From JAGTVG01 sp964389805 (lineage in GTDB: Bacteria > Bacteroidota > Bacteroidia > Cytophagales > Cyclobacteriaceae), in NCBI GenBank assembly GCA_964389805.1, contig CAYMFU010000257.1:1-33505 (forward strand): DNA of 33,505 nucleotides. Direction: 5' to 3'. The translations under genes were made by a program, and so were the position numbers. Shown piece after piece: positions 25,477 to 33,388 of this stretch; position 1 is the first letter of the stretch; each line of letters begins with the position of its first letter. The notes below the pieces were generated by a model. It was given only the letters and a program-made list of their open reading frames with translations, searched no databases and was not told the origin of the DNA.

Positions 25477-26775
25477 TTATTTTGAATGATTCATGATATC
25501 CTCTATCTCCTCCACTTCTTCAGGTATGTTGGCCATTAGATCATGAACTCCATCCTTTTTGATGACTACATCATTTTCAATACGAACTCCCAGATTTTCT
25601 TCTCGAATATAAATCCCCGGTTCTACCGTAAATAACATGTTTTCCTTAAATTTCCTGAAATGACTGCCTACATCGTGAACATCAAGGCCCAGGTGATGCG
25701 AGGTGCCATGCATGAAATATTTCTTGTAAGCCGGTTTATTAGGATCCTGATTCTTTATATCCGTTTTGTCTATAAGCCCTAGATTCAGTAACTCCGATTC
25801 CATTATTTTCCCTACCTCTTTATGATATTCAGGAATTACGTTTCCAGGTCTTAGCATATCATAAGCGGCTCTTTTAACCCTTAAGACAGCATTGTATACA
25901 TCCTTTTGCCTCGGTGTATAACGTCCATTAACAGGAATTGACCTGGTTAAGTCTGCATTGTAGTTTGCATATTCAGCTCCAACATCGAGCAACAGAACAT
26001 CGCCGTCTTTACATCGATCTTTGTTTTCAATATAGTGAAGAACACATGCATTAAATCCTGAAGCAATAATTGGGGTATACGCGAATCCTTTCGACTTTCG
26101 GCGAATAAATTCATGAATAAATTCAGCTTCAATTTCATATTCGTAAACACCCGGTTGAACAAACTCTAAAATCCTTCGGAAACCTATTTCCGTAATATCA
26201 CAGGCAATTTGCATTAGTTCGATTTCAACTTCCGACTTTATCATCCTTAAGTTGTAAATGATAGGGGCTATCCTGAGATAATTGTGCAATGGGAATTTGT
26301 CTATACACCATTTTATAAATCGCATATCCCGGGTTTCCACCTCTTCTAAAGGTCTTCTTGTGTGTTCATTCGTGTTTAGATATATGTTTTCTGCTTCCGA
26401 CATTAAGGTATTAAATGTGGCTTCAAACTCGGAAAGCCATTTGATGTTCTTTATCCCTGATGTTTCGACAGCCTCTTCTTTGGTGTATTTATGACCTTCC
26501 CATACGGCAATTTCCTCATTAGTTTCTCTGAGAAACAGGATCTCCCGCATACTTTCATCTGGAAAATCAGGACAAAGTACAAGGATAGATTCTTCCTGGT
26601 CAATTCCAGATAAATAAAAAATATCACTGTTTTGCCTGAATACCATTGTCCCGTCCGCGTTGGTAGGCTGAATATCATTTGAATTAAAAACGGCTATGGA
26701 TCCGGGCTTTAATTCATCTACTAGATTTTTTCTGTTCAGAATAAAAAGTGAGTTGTTAATGGGTGTGTATTTCAT
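25477..26775 (-). CDS. pepP: Xaa-Pro aminopeptidase (M24B, aminopeptidase P)
   Basis: The 432-residue enzyme removes N-terminal residues before proline. It has the N-terminal creatinase-like domain (to ~170) and the C-terminal pita-bread metallopeptidase domain. Two-metal ligands are visible: the aspartates in L-L-D-V-G-A-E and N-A-D-L-T-R, the histidine in H-G-T-S-H-H-L-G-L, and the glutamates in V-E-P-G-I-Y and V-R-I-E-N-D. No signal peptide is present, so it is probably cytoplasmic. It is a single minus-strand gene, divergent from the M16 peptidase gene across a 142-base AT-rich gap. Confidence 0.93.
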   Translation of the reverse strand: MKYTPINNSLFILNRKNLVDELKPGSIAVFNSNDIQPTNADGTMVFRQNSDIFYLSGIDQEESILVLCPDFPDESMREILFLRETNEEIAVWEGHKYTKEEAVETSGIKNIKWLSEFEATFNTLMSEAENIYLNTNEHTRRPLEEVETRDMRFIKWCIDKFPLHNYLRIAPIIYNLRMIKSEVEIELMQIACDITEIGFRRILEFVQPGVYEYEIEAEFIHEFIRRKSKGFAYTPIIASGFNACVLHYIENKDRCKDGDVLLLDVGAEYANYNADLTRSIPVNGRYTPRQKDVYNAVLRVKRAAYDMLRPGNVIPEYHKEVGKIMESELLNLGLIDKTDIKNQDPNKPAYKKYFMHGTSHHLGLDVHDVGSHFRKFKENMLFTVEPGIYIREENLGVRIENDVVIKKDGVHDLMANIPEEVEEIEDIMNHSK

Positions 26776-26859
26776 TTGTTCAAAAATTATTTTTCAGTGT
26801 AATTATAATAATATTTTCAATCCTTTGGATTAAATAACTGAAATATAAAATATGTAGAA

Positions 26860-26867
26860 TAGATTTG
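26860..26867 (+). promoter_or_regulatory. Candidate -7 box for the M16 peptidase operon
   Basis: TAGATTTG exactly matches the TAnnTTTG -7 element and lies 50 bases upstream of the preferred start codon at 26918. A second exact match, TATTTTTG at 26892-26899, is closer to the gene. Neither has a perfect -33 TTTG, so the choice between them is open. Confidence 0.4.
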
Positions 26868-26917
26868 AGTTTAGGTGAAATTAATAATTGCTATTTTTGC
26901 CAGTTATCAGGATGATT

Positions 26918-28165
26918 ATGGATTATCAGGTACATAAATTTGGAAACGATATCAGGCTTGTACATAAACAGGTAAAAAATACCCGGGTGATCCACTGTGG
27001 ATATGCAATTGACATTGGAAGCCGGGATGAGAGTATTTCCCAACTTGGTATCGCTCATTTCTGGGAGCATATGGCATTTAAAGGCACACGCAAAAGAAAA
27101 GCATATCATATTATTAGCAGGTTGGATTCAGTAGGAGGAGAATTAAATGCTTTTACAACAAAAGAAAAGGTATTTTTCTATGCCAGCGTGTTAAGTGAGC
27201 ATTTTGAGATGGCTGTTGAACTTCTTGCCGATATTGCCTTTTATTCTATCTTTCCTGAAAAACAAGTGGAAAAAGAGCGAGTTGTCATCCTTGATGAGAT
27301 GGCCATGTACCTGGATAATCCTGATGATGCCATACAGGATGATTTTGATAAGGTAGTTTTTGGAGAACACCCTCTGGGACATAATATTCTTGGGACAACA
27401 GAAACGTTGAATTCCATCCAGAAAAAAGAATTCCCAACATTTATTGATGATAATCTTAATAATGAGAATATCGTTTTCTCAGTAGTGGGCCCTAAATCTT
27501 TCAAGGAAACATTAAAGATCTCGGGTAGATATCTTCAAATGATACCTGATCATTTTTCTAATAAATCTAGATTAAAACCTTCTCCGGAACAAGGTCATAA
27601 AATTACAGAAAATAAAAGCTTTGGAAGGGCTTATTGTGCCATAGGAAAGGAAGCATATTCCGTAAAGGATAAGGATAGAATTCCATTTTTCATGTTAACA
27701 AATATACTTGGGGGCCCTGCAATGAATTCAAGACTAAATCTATCCCTGAGAGAGAAATATGGATATGTCTATTCTGTAGATGCTTCCTATACATCGTATT
27801 CTGATACGGGCTTATTTGGAATATACTTTGGAACTGAAAAGAAATATCTAAATAGAAGTATTAAAATTGTGCTTACGGAAATAAAAAGGCTCAGAGAACA
27901 GAAATTAGGTTCTTTACAATTGCATCGGGCAAAACAACAAATTAAAGGACAGCTGGCAATATCTGAAGAAAACAATACCAATGTAATGCTCATGATGGGG
28001 CGTAGTTTAATTGATCTTGAGAGGATTGATCCCCTGGATTCTGTATTTAACATAGTTGATCAGCAGACTTCAGGATCATTAGCCAGGATCGCCAATGAAC
28101 TGCTTATTGAGGACCAGTTGAATTATCTGATATTTAATCCTGTGGAAAATGAAAATCATAAATGA
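26918..28165 (+). CDS. M16 family zinc metallopeptidase
   Basis: The protein has about 415 residues from ATG 26918; an in-frame TTG (26888) and another ATG (26912) are less likely because the family begins near M-D-Y-Q-V-H-K-F. The inverted zinc motif H-F-W-E-H is at residues 47-51. The third ligand glutamate is probably in E-K-E-R-V-V-I-L-D-E-M. The C-terminal half contains the usual paired M16 domain (G-G-P-A-M-N-S-R-L-N). It has no signal peptide and belongs to the single-chain bacterial processing-peptidase-like group (PqqL/YmxG type) with unknown substrate. Its 3' end overlaps the methyltransferase gene by 17 bases, indicating cotranscription. Confidence 0.92.
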   Translation: MDYQVHKFGNDIRLVHKQVKNTRVIHCGYAIDIGSRDESISQLGIAHFWEHMAFKGTRKRKAYHIISRLDSVGGELNAFTTKEKVFFYASVLSEHFEMAVELLADIAFYSIFPEKQVEKERVVILDEMAMYLDNPDDAIQDDFDKVVFGEHPLGHNILGTTETLNSIQKKEFPTFIDDNLNNENIVFSVVGPKSFKETLKISGRYLQMIPDHFSNKSRLKPSPEQGHKITENKSFGRAYCAIGKEAYSVKDKDRIPFFMLTNILGGPAMNSRLNLSLREKYGYVYSVDASYTSYSDTGLFGIYFGTEKKYLNRSIKIVLTEIKRLREQKLGSLQLHRAKQQIKGQLAISEENNTNVMLMMGRSLIDLERIDPLDSVFNIVDQQTSGSLARIANELLIEDQLNYLIFNPVENENHK

Positions 28166-28787
28166 AAAGATACAGCATTACGCGGAGCTATTTTCTTCTG
28201 AAGAACCAGAAATTCTGGTTGAGCTGAACAGAGAAACATATGTCAAACATCTATTCCCAAGGATGCTGAGCGGTCATCACCAGGGCAGATTTTTATCTAT
28301 GATGTCAAAAATGTTGAATCCTAAAAGGATCCTGGAAATTGGCACCTTTACGGGTTATTCTGCACTTTGCCTTGCAGAAGGACTGGCAGAAGATGGTCTT
28401 TTGCATACCATTGAAATAAATAATGAGAATGAGGATATTATCCGTAAGTATATTGAAAAAACCGGGAACACAAATAAGATCATGCTACATTTTGGGACAG
28501 CTTTAAACATCATTCCAGGCATCGATGAAATATTTGATATGGCTTTTCTGGACGCCGATAAGGAAAGTTATATTGAATATTTTAACCTGGTAATTGATAA
28601 GATTCGACCCGGTGGAATAATTTTAGCAGACAATGCTTTATGGGATGGCAAGGTTCTTGATCAAAGATCAACAGACAAGGAGAGTGTTGGAATCCGTACG
28701 TTTAATTATTACATAAAAAATGATACTCGTATTGATCATGTTCTATTAACGATTCGGGATGGGATCATGATAATACGTAAAAAATAA
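28149..28787 (+). CDS. Class I SAM-dependent O-methyltransferase (family 3, YrrM-like)
   Basis: The 212-residue protein resembles caffeoyl-CoA/catechol O-methyltransferases and B. subtilis YrrM (TrmR). SAM-binding motif I is I-L-E-I-G-T-F-T-G-Y at 61-70; F-L-D-A-D-K and the following G-G-I-I-L-A-D-N-A-L-W carry the metal-binding Asp/Asn residues typical of the family. YrrM methylates tRNA wobble 5-hydroxyuridine, so tRNA modification is a reasonable possibility here, but small-molecule methylation cannot be excluded. It overlaps the M16 peptidase gene by 17 bases and precedes the transglycosylase gene by 9 bases. Confidence 0.88.
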   Translation: MKIINEKIQHYAELFSSEEPEILVELNRETYVKHLFPRMLSGHHQGRFLSMMSKMLNPKRILEIGTFTGYSALCLAEGLAEDGLLHTIEINNENEDIIRKYIEKTGNTNKIMLHFGTALNIIPGIDEIFDMAFLDADKESYIEYFNLVIDKIRPGGIILADNALWDGKVLDQRSTDKESVGIRTFNYYIKNDTRIDHVLLTIRDGIMIIRKK

Positions 28788-28796
28788 AATGAGATT

Positions 28797-30701
28797 ATGT
28801 CTATTATTAATAGTATCTATAAAAAAACAAAAATTGCCGGTTTTATTCTAGCTCTTTCAATATTCAGTTCAACGGTTCATGCTCAAGGTCCGCGGGTACC
28901 TTCTGTGATAGAATTTGCAGGAATGAAATTGAAACTTCATGACCATGTTCGCAAAGAGATTCAGGAGGAAGTTGACGCCCTTCATCGAAGTCAAAGATAT
29001 TTCAATATAAAACTTGAAAGGGTAAACCGTTATTTTCCGATTATCGAAAGGGTATTATCAGAAGAAAACGTACCAGACGATTTCAAATACCTGGTCATCC
29101 AGGAATCTGCCTTGATCTCAGACGCCATATCTACCTCAAATGCAGTTGGATTCTGGCAGTTTAAGATTCCCTCGGCAAAGGAAGTGGGATTAAAAGTTGA
29201 TGGAAATGTTGATGAAAGGTTGAATATAACAGCTTCAACTCATGGTGCAGCAAAATATCTCAAGCGAAATAATTTCTATTTTAATAACTGGGTATATGCA
29301 TTGATAGCCTATCAGGCCGGTGTTGGTGGTGCAAATTCCATCGTAAATGATAAGTACTTCGGGGCTAAAAAGATGGACCTCAACAGGCGGACTTATTGGT
29401 ATGTCATTAAATTTCTTGCCCATAAGATAGCTTTTGAAGGATACATAGGTAAGGGAAGTAACAAAAGGCTTTACGAATATACGGACGGCGGTGGCCAGAG
29501 CTTAAAGCAAGTTGCTTCGAACCTGGGTGTTGATTATAATGAGCTGCGGAATTACAATAAGTGGTTGAAGAAGGGTAAGGTTCCGGAAGACAAGCTTTAC
29601 TGGGTTATAATTCCGGGATTATCTTCCCCGCCGGTTCAAACGGTTAAAGCCACTCCTCAAGTAATAAAATCCGAGGATATTACTTTTATATCCCCAAACA
29701 GTGACCTGTATCCTAAAATTAAGGTAGGCAGTGGTGATTCCAGAATAGTTAAGGTAAATGGAATTCAGGGTGTGATCGCTAATGATGGAGAAGATCTGAA
29801 AACTCTTGCTTTGATTGGCGGACTTGAGTTGTCAAAATTCCTGAGGGTAAACGAAATGGATATTTCTCATCCCGTAGTAGCGGGTAGTGTTTATTATTAT
29901 AAGTCGAAAAAGGGCAAAGCCAGCGAGCATTACCATACTGTATTGCCAGGAGAGGATCTGTGGTTTATCTCTCAGAAGTATGGTGTTAAGATGCATAAAC
30001 TGATTCAAAAGAACCGCCTGGAGATCGAAGAAGATATTAAACCTGGTTTGGTCTTGTGGGTAAGGTATATCAGGTCTGCGGATCAACCCGTTGAATTTGT
30101 GAAAATTCCGGATCCCGAACCCTCAATCGCTGCTTCAATATCTACCGTGGAATCTGAAGTTGTGCAGGAAGAAGTAACCGACCTGTTGCCAGCGGATGAT
30201 GAAGATGCCGAATTAATGGATGATTTCTCGCAGATAATAGAAGAAAAAGAATCCCAACCAGATGAAATTATTGCTGAACAACTTCGTTATGATGATGAAG
30301 TGATCGAAGAAGATTTATCGGTTGAGGAACTGGAAGAGCTGGACCGGGAGAAAGTACCCTTGTTCCATATAGTTGAATCAGGGGAAACACTTTATGCAAT
30401 TTCGAAGAAGTATAGCATATCAATAGATGAGATTTATCGCATAAATGAACTTTCTCCAGAAGATAAAATAGGAATTGGACAGAAAATATATTTAAATGAT
30501 CCTTTTGAGGGGATGAATGTGCCTGTTAATGAAAATTCAGGCGATGATTCTTACTTCAATTATACTGTGAAAAAGGGAGATACCATGTATAGTATATCAA
30601 AACAGCACAATGCAAGCATTGAAGATATATTAGAATGGAATAATAAAACGGATTATAGCCTGAAAGAGGGAGAAATATTAATAATAAAAGAACAAAAGTA
30701 A
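28797..30701 (+). CDS. MltD-like lytic transglycosylase with LysM domains
   Basis: The 634-residue protein has a signal peptide (ending V-H-A-Q, about residue 30), then a family 1 lytic transglycosylase (SLT) domain (about 80-215). The catalytic glutamate is Glu103 in V-I-Q-E-S-A-L, with G-F-W-Q-F, A-S-T-H-G-A-A-K-Y-L and A-Y-Q-A-G-V-G following. Three LysM repeats are clear, starting near residues 379, 520 and 582 (Y-H-T-V-L-P-G-E, F-H-I-V-E-S-G-E and Y-T-V-K-K-G-D). A weaker LysM-like stretch lies near residue 235. An acidic linker of ~75 residues separates the first and second clear LysM repeats. It would cut peptidoglycan glycan strands in the periplasm. The position of the SLT domain and repeats matches MltD; there is no lipobox cysteine. 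Confidence 0.9.
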   Translation: MSIINSIYKKTKIAGFILALSIFSSTVHAQGPRVPSVIEFAGMKLKLHDHVRKEIQEEVDALHRSQRYFNIKLERVNRYFPIIERVLSEENVPDDFKYLVIQESALISDAISTSNAVGFWQFKIPSAKEVGLKVDGNVDERLNITASTHGAAKYLKRNNFYFNNWVYALIAYQAGVGGANSIVNDKYFGAKKMDLNRRTYWYVIKFLAHKIAFEGYIGKGSNKRLYEYTDGGGQSLKQVASNLGVDYNELRNYNKWLKKGKVPEDKLYWVIIPGLSSPPVQTVKATPQVIKSEDITFISPNSDLYPKIKVGSGDSRIVKVNGIQGVIANDGEDLKTLALIGGLELSKFLRVNEMDISHPVVAGSVYYYKSKKGKASEHYHTVLPGEDLWFISQKYGVKMHKLIQKNRLEIEEDIKPGLVLWVRYIRSADQPVEFVKIPDPEPSIAASISTVESEVVQEEVTDLLPADDEDAELMDDFSQIIEEKESQPDEIIAEQLRYDDEVIEEDLSVEELEELDREKVPLFHIVESGETLYAISKKYSISIDEIYRINELSPEDKIGIGQKIYLNDPFEGMNVPVNENSGDDSYFNYTVKKGDTMYSISKQHNASIEDILEWNNKTDYSLKEGEILIIKEQK

Positions 30702-30785
30702 CCTCAGCTAAATTGATTATTGTTGGATAATATTACATGCATACGAAAATGTAAAGTTTTGATTATTATAGCGTGTAATTTAATA

Positions 30786-30793
30786 TAATTTTG
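30786..30793 (+). promoter_or_regulatory. Candidate -7 box for the response regulator gene
   Basis: TAATTTTG matches TAnnTTTG exactly; a TTTG at 30759-30762 lies 23 bases upstream, a little farther than usual. The box is about 98 bases upstream of the preferred start codon. The rest of the 190-base gap is AT-rich and shows no gene. Confidence 0.35.
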
Positions 30794-30891
30794 CTATTGA
30801 GAGTTTTTAAATTTTAAATTGATTTAATATAATTTTTTTTAGTTTTTATTCAGAACTTACTTTATTATTGTGAAATAAATTGAATATTCAG

Positions 30892-31302
30892 ATGGCAAGA
30901 GATACCGGGGACATAGATTTGGTCATGTTGGTTGATGATAACGATACCGATAACTTCATAAGTAGGCGAATTATTGAAATTACTAAGTTTGCAGGTGATG
31001 TTGTTATTAAAAATTCTGGTAAGAGTGCATTGGAATATCTTGAAGATCATAAAACAAATCATGATAAACTTCCGGACCTGATTTTCCTGGATATAAACAT
31101 GCCGATTGTTGATGGATTTGTATTTTTATATGAATTTGAAAAATTCGATTATTCAATAAAAGATAAGTGTAAAGTAATTATCCTCTCTTCCTCAGATAAT
31201 AAACGTGATATTGACAAGATTGTCAACAATGATCATGTTATAAAGTTTATAACAAAGCCACTTACAGAAATAGCCCTTGAAGAGGTATCTCAAATTGTAT
31301 AA
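30892..31302 (+). CDS. Single-domain response regulator (CheY-like)
   Basis: The protein of ~136 residues is a lone receiver domain with no output domain. The acidic pair is D-D-N-D near residue 15, the phospho-acceptor is Asp67 (F-L-D-I-N-M-P), the switch Ser is in I-L-S-S-S-D and the Lys in I-T-K-P-L. ATG 30892 is preferred; a TTG four codons upstream is also in frame. No histidine kinase is adjacent, so its partner is unknown. It is convergent with dnaX, with only 17 bases between the stop codons. The sequence resembles Rcp1-like regulators that interact with phytochrome or hybrid kinases, but that link is only a family resemblance. Confidence 0.88.
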   Translation: MARDTGDIDLVMLVDDNDTDNFISRRIIEITKFAGDVVIKNSGKSALEYLEDHKTNHDKLPDLIFLDINMPIVDGFVFLYEFEKFDYSIKDKCKVIILSSSDNKRDIDKIVNNDHVIKFITKPLTEIALEEVSQIV

Positions 31303-31319
31303 TTTGTTACTGGTGATGC

Positions 31320-33254
31320 TTAGAACTCCGTATCCAATCCAAATTTATTTTTCAGTTTGATAAGGTTAGGATTCTTTTTTGCAAGATGATTGAACTTGTC
31401 GGTATTGGTATATATTTTCTCAGATTTTTCAATTTTTTTCAAGGAAGTCTCGATTTTTATCTGATCATTCTTAAGGTTATCCTTTAAATGTTTTAAAAGT
31501 TCTGTTTTGAAGCGAACAAGTATATCCTGTTCTATAGAATTAGAGATATGAATAGTAATCGTATGATCATCCAGGAGTTCGAAATCCTGTGTCATTAAAT
31601 TGTGTTCATTATCTTTTCCTTCCTTTTTTAATTGCGTTGTAAAGGCATCCCATTCCTTTTTCAGTTGATCCTCTGAAAACTGATTCTGGCGATCTTTATC
31701 AACTTTTATAACCTGTTCTTTTTCTACCTTCCGTGTAGCAGCAGGTTGCCCTGTTCGATTTTTCAGTTCATTAATATCCGGAATGCTTAATGTTTTTTTG
31801 GATACCTTGTTCGTTTTTTCTGTCAGATCTGGTTTTTGTACTTCCGTTTTTCTTTTTTCAACCTTGGAATGATCAGTTTTATTGGAACTTGCTTTTAGAG
31901 GTTCGGCTATTTGTTTATCAGATTTTTCAGTTTTCTGTTCTACCTCATCCGGCTGTCCAGGCTTCTGTTCTTCCGTTACCAGTTTCTCAGACTTCTGTTC
32001 TCCTTTTACCAGTTTCCCAGACTTCTGTTCTCCTTTTACCAGTTCCTCAGATTTCTGTTCCAAAGCTTCTGGTTTACCCGGCCTCTGTTCCAAAAACTCC
32101 TCCTTTGGGATTGTTATAGGCTCTGGTTTTACTTCAGGCTGTTTTTTTTTTGACTCCTGAGCTAGAGAGGAGGGTAAGTCTTTTAATTTGAGGGCAGATT
32201 TTAGATGTGCCATTTTCATCAATGCGATTTCAACGTGTAGGCGCTGGTTTTTACTTCCCTTATAGTAAATATCGCACTGATTAATGATATTTAAAGCCGA
32301 TAGAAGAAAACCCTTATTAGCTACTTTGCTCTGTTCAAGATATCTGGATTTTACGTTTTCTGATACTTCTAATAAGTTGATGGTTTCGGTGTCTTGACTG
32401 ATCAGGAGGTTTCTTAAATGTTCAGCTAATCCAACGATAAAATTCTGTCCGTCAAATCCCTTTTTAAGAATATCATTGAAGATAGTAAGGGTTTTTGAAA
32501 GATTTTCCTGAAGCAGGTTCTCCGTTATCTCGAAATAATAGTCGTAATCTAAAATATGGAGATTTTTAGCGGTATCCTTATAGGTTATCTTATCCCCGGA
32601 AGTGTAAGTAACAATCAGGTCAAATAGAGATAATGCATCGCGCAGGGCTCCATCAGCCTTTTGGGCAAGTAGATGTAAAGCCTCATGTTCCGCTTCTATA
32701 TTCTCTTTTTGTGCAATATTTTCAAGCCGTTCAGTAATATCCAATATTTGAATCCGGTTAAAATCAAAGATCTGACATCTGGATAGGATGGTAGGGATCA
32801 CTTTATGTTTTTCAGTAGTGGCCAATATAAAAATGGCATAGGAGGGAGGTTCTTCAAGCGTTTTTAAAAAAGCATTGAAGGCCTGATTGGACAGCATGTG
32901 AACCTCATCAATGATATACACCTTATATCTTCCATACTGCGGTGGATAGCGGACCTGATCGATAAGGTTCCGGATGTCATCTACAGAATTGTTGGAAGCG
33001 GCATCTAACTCATAGATATTCATAGCAGTTGAAGATCCCTGATCGTTTTGCTGGTCAAATCCATTGATCATATTGGCAACGATCCTTGCACAGGTTGTTT
33101 TCCCAACACCTCTGGGGCCGCAAAACAACAGAGCTTGAGCTAGCTGGTCTTGCTTAATCGCATTTGTCAGGGTCGTAGTAATATGATCCTGTCCAACAAC
33201 TTCTTCAAATCCTGTTGGCCGGTACTTCCTGGCAGATACGATATAATTTCCCAT
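31320..33254 (-). CDS. dnaX: DNA polymerase III subunit gamma/tau
   Basis: The 644-residue clamp-loader ATPase begins Y-I-V-S-A-R-K-Y-R-P. Walker A is G-P-R-G-V-G-K-T (46-53), Walker B is Y-I-I-D-E-V-H-M-L, and sensor 1/SRC is L-A-T-T-E-K-H...S-R-C. Domains I-III end near residue 365. The four-cysteine zinc module that follows Walker A in most DnaX proteins is absent, as I recall in other Bacteroidota. After residue 367 comes a run of ten A's, then a highly charged linker with six 10-residue repeats (E-Q-K-S-x-K-L-V-x-x), then a compact C-terminal domain (about 535-644), probably binding polymerase alpha or DnaB. The A run probably causes slippage to make a short gamma form (see findings). 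It diverges from ssrA. Confidence 0.93.
   Translation of the reverse strand: MGNYIVSARKYRPTGFEEVVGQDHITTTLTNAIKQDQLAQALLFCGPRGVGKTTCARIVANMINGFDQQNDQGSSTAMNIYELDAASNNSVDDIRNLIDQVRYPPQYGRYKVYIIDEVHMLSNQAFNAFLKTLEEPPSYAIFILATTEKHKVIPTILSRCQIFDFNRIQILDITERLENIAQKENIEAEHEALHLLAQKADGALRDALSLFDLIVTYTSGDKITYKDTAKNLHILDYDYYFEITENLLQENLSKTLTIFNDILKKGFDGQNFIVGLAEHLRNLLISQDTETINLLEVSENVKSRYLEQSKVANKGFLLSALNIINQCDIYYKGSKNQRLHVEIALMKMAHLKSALKLKDLPSSLAQESKKKQPEVKPEPITIPKEEFLEQRPGKPEALEQKSEELVKGEQKSGKLVKGEQKSEKLVTEEQKPGQPDEVEQKTEKSDKQIAEPLKASSNKTDHSKVEKRKTEVQKPDLTEKTNKVSKKTLSIPDINELKNRTGQPAATRKVEKEQVIKVDKDRQNQFSEDQLKKEWDAFTTQLKKEGKDNEHNLMTQDFELLDDHTITIHISNSIEQDILVRFKTELLKHLKDNLKNDQIKIETSLKKIEKSEKIYTNTDKFNHLAKKNPNLIKLKNKFGLDTEF
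31931..32110 (-). repeat. Six tandem 30-base units inside dnaX
   Basis: Copies of TTCTGTTC (plus-strand reading; the last is CTCTGTTC) recur at 31933, 31963, 31993, 32023, 32053 and 32083, a period of exactly 30 bases. Units 31981-32010 and 32011-32040 are almost identical. Each encodes a 10-residue charged segment around E-Q-K in the linker of tau, so the frame is kept whatever the copy number. Confidence 0.85.
32142..32151 (-). promoter_or_regulatory. Candidate slippage site (A10) for gamma/tau production
   Basis: On the coding (minus) strand ten A's follow G-A-G-T-C, at codons 368-371. In the -1 frame the next codons are ACA GCC TGA; in the +1 frame they are AAC AGC CTG AAG TAA. Either shift ends translation within 2-4 codons of the run, giving a product of about 373 residues that contains domains I-III. 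A GGAG lies just before the run. Confidence 0.55.
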
Positions 33255-33273
33255 TTCCGAAAGATAAACACTA

Positions 33274-33281
33274 CAAAAGTA
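33274..33281 (-). promoter_or_regulatory. Candidate promoter -7 box for dnaX
   Basis: On the minus strand this is TACTTTTG, an exact TAnnTTTG match, with TTTT 19 bases upstream in place of the TTTG -33 box. It lies about 20 bases before the dnaX start codon. Confidence 0.5.
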
Positions 33282-33370
33282 ACCACCAACATGAGATGAA
33301 AAAAATCCTGAGCAAATAGTTGTATAAATAATAATTTGGCTACGAACTTTTATTGATTAAAAATCGTTCT

Positions 33371-33378
33371 TAGTTTTG
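33371..33378 (+). promoter_or_regulatory. Candidate promoter -7 box for ssrA
   Basis: TAGTTTTG matches TAnnTTTG exactly and ends 11 bases before the first base of the tmRNA. TTTT at 33348-33351, 19 bases upstream, may serve as the -33 box. Confidence 0.6.
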
Positions 33379-33388
33379 TAGACACATT

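Noticed and set aside
25461..25480. Direct repeat GATCCATA...GATCCATA after the aminopeptidase gene as an attachment site or insertion scar
   Set aside because: Two 8-base copies three bases apart are expected by chance, and no mobile-element genes are nearby.
31931..32110. The 30-base repeats as a CRISPR array
   Set aside because: The units are directly adjacent with no unique spacers, and they are in frame within dnaX, encoding a charged linker.
31790..32160. Plus-strand open frames opposite dnaX with Phe/Ser/Cys-rich repeats
   Set aside because: They are antisense images of the tandem repeat in the dnaX linker, and three overlapping frames are open at once because of the low-complexity DNA.
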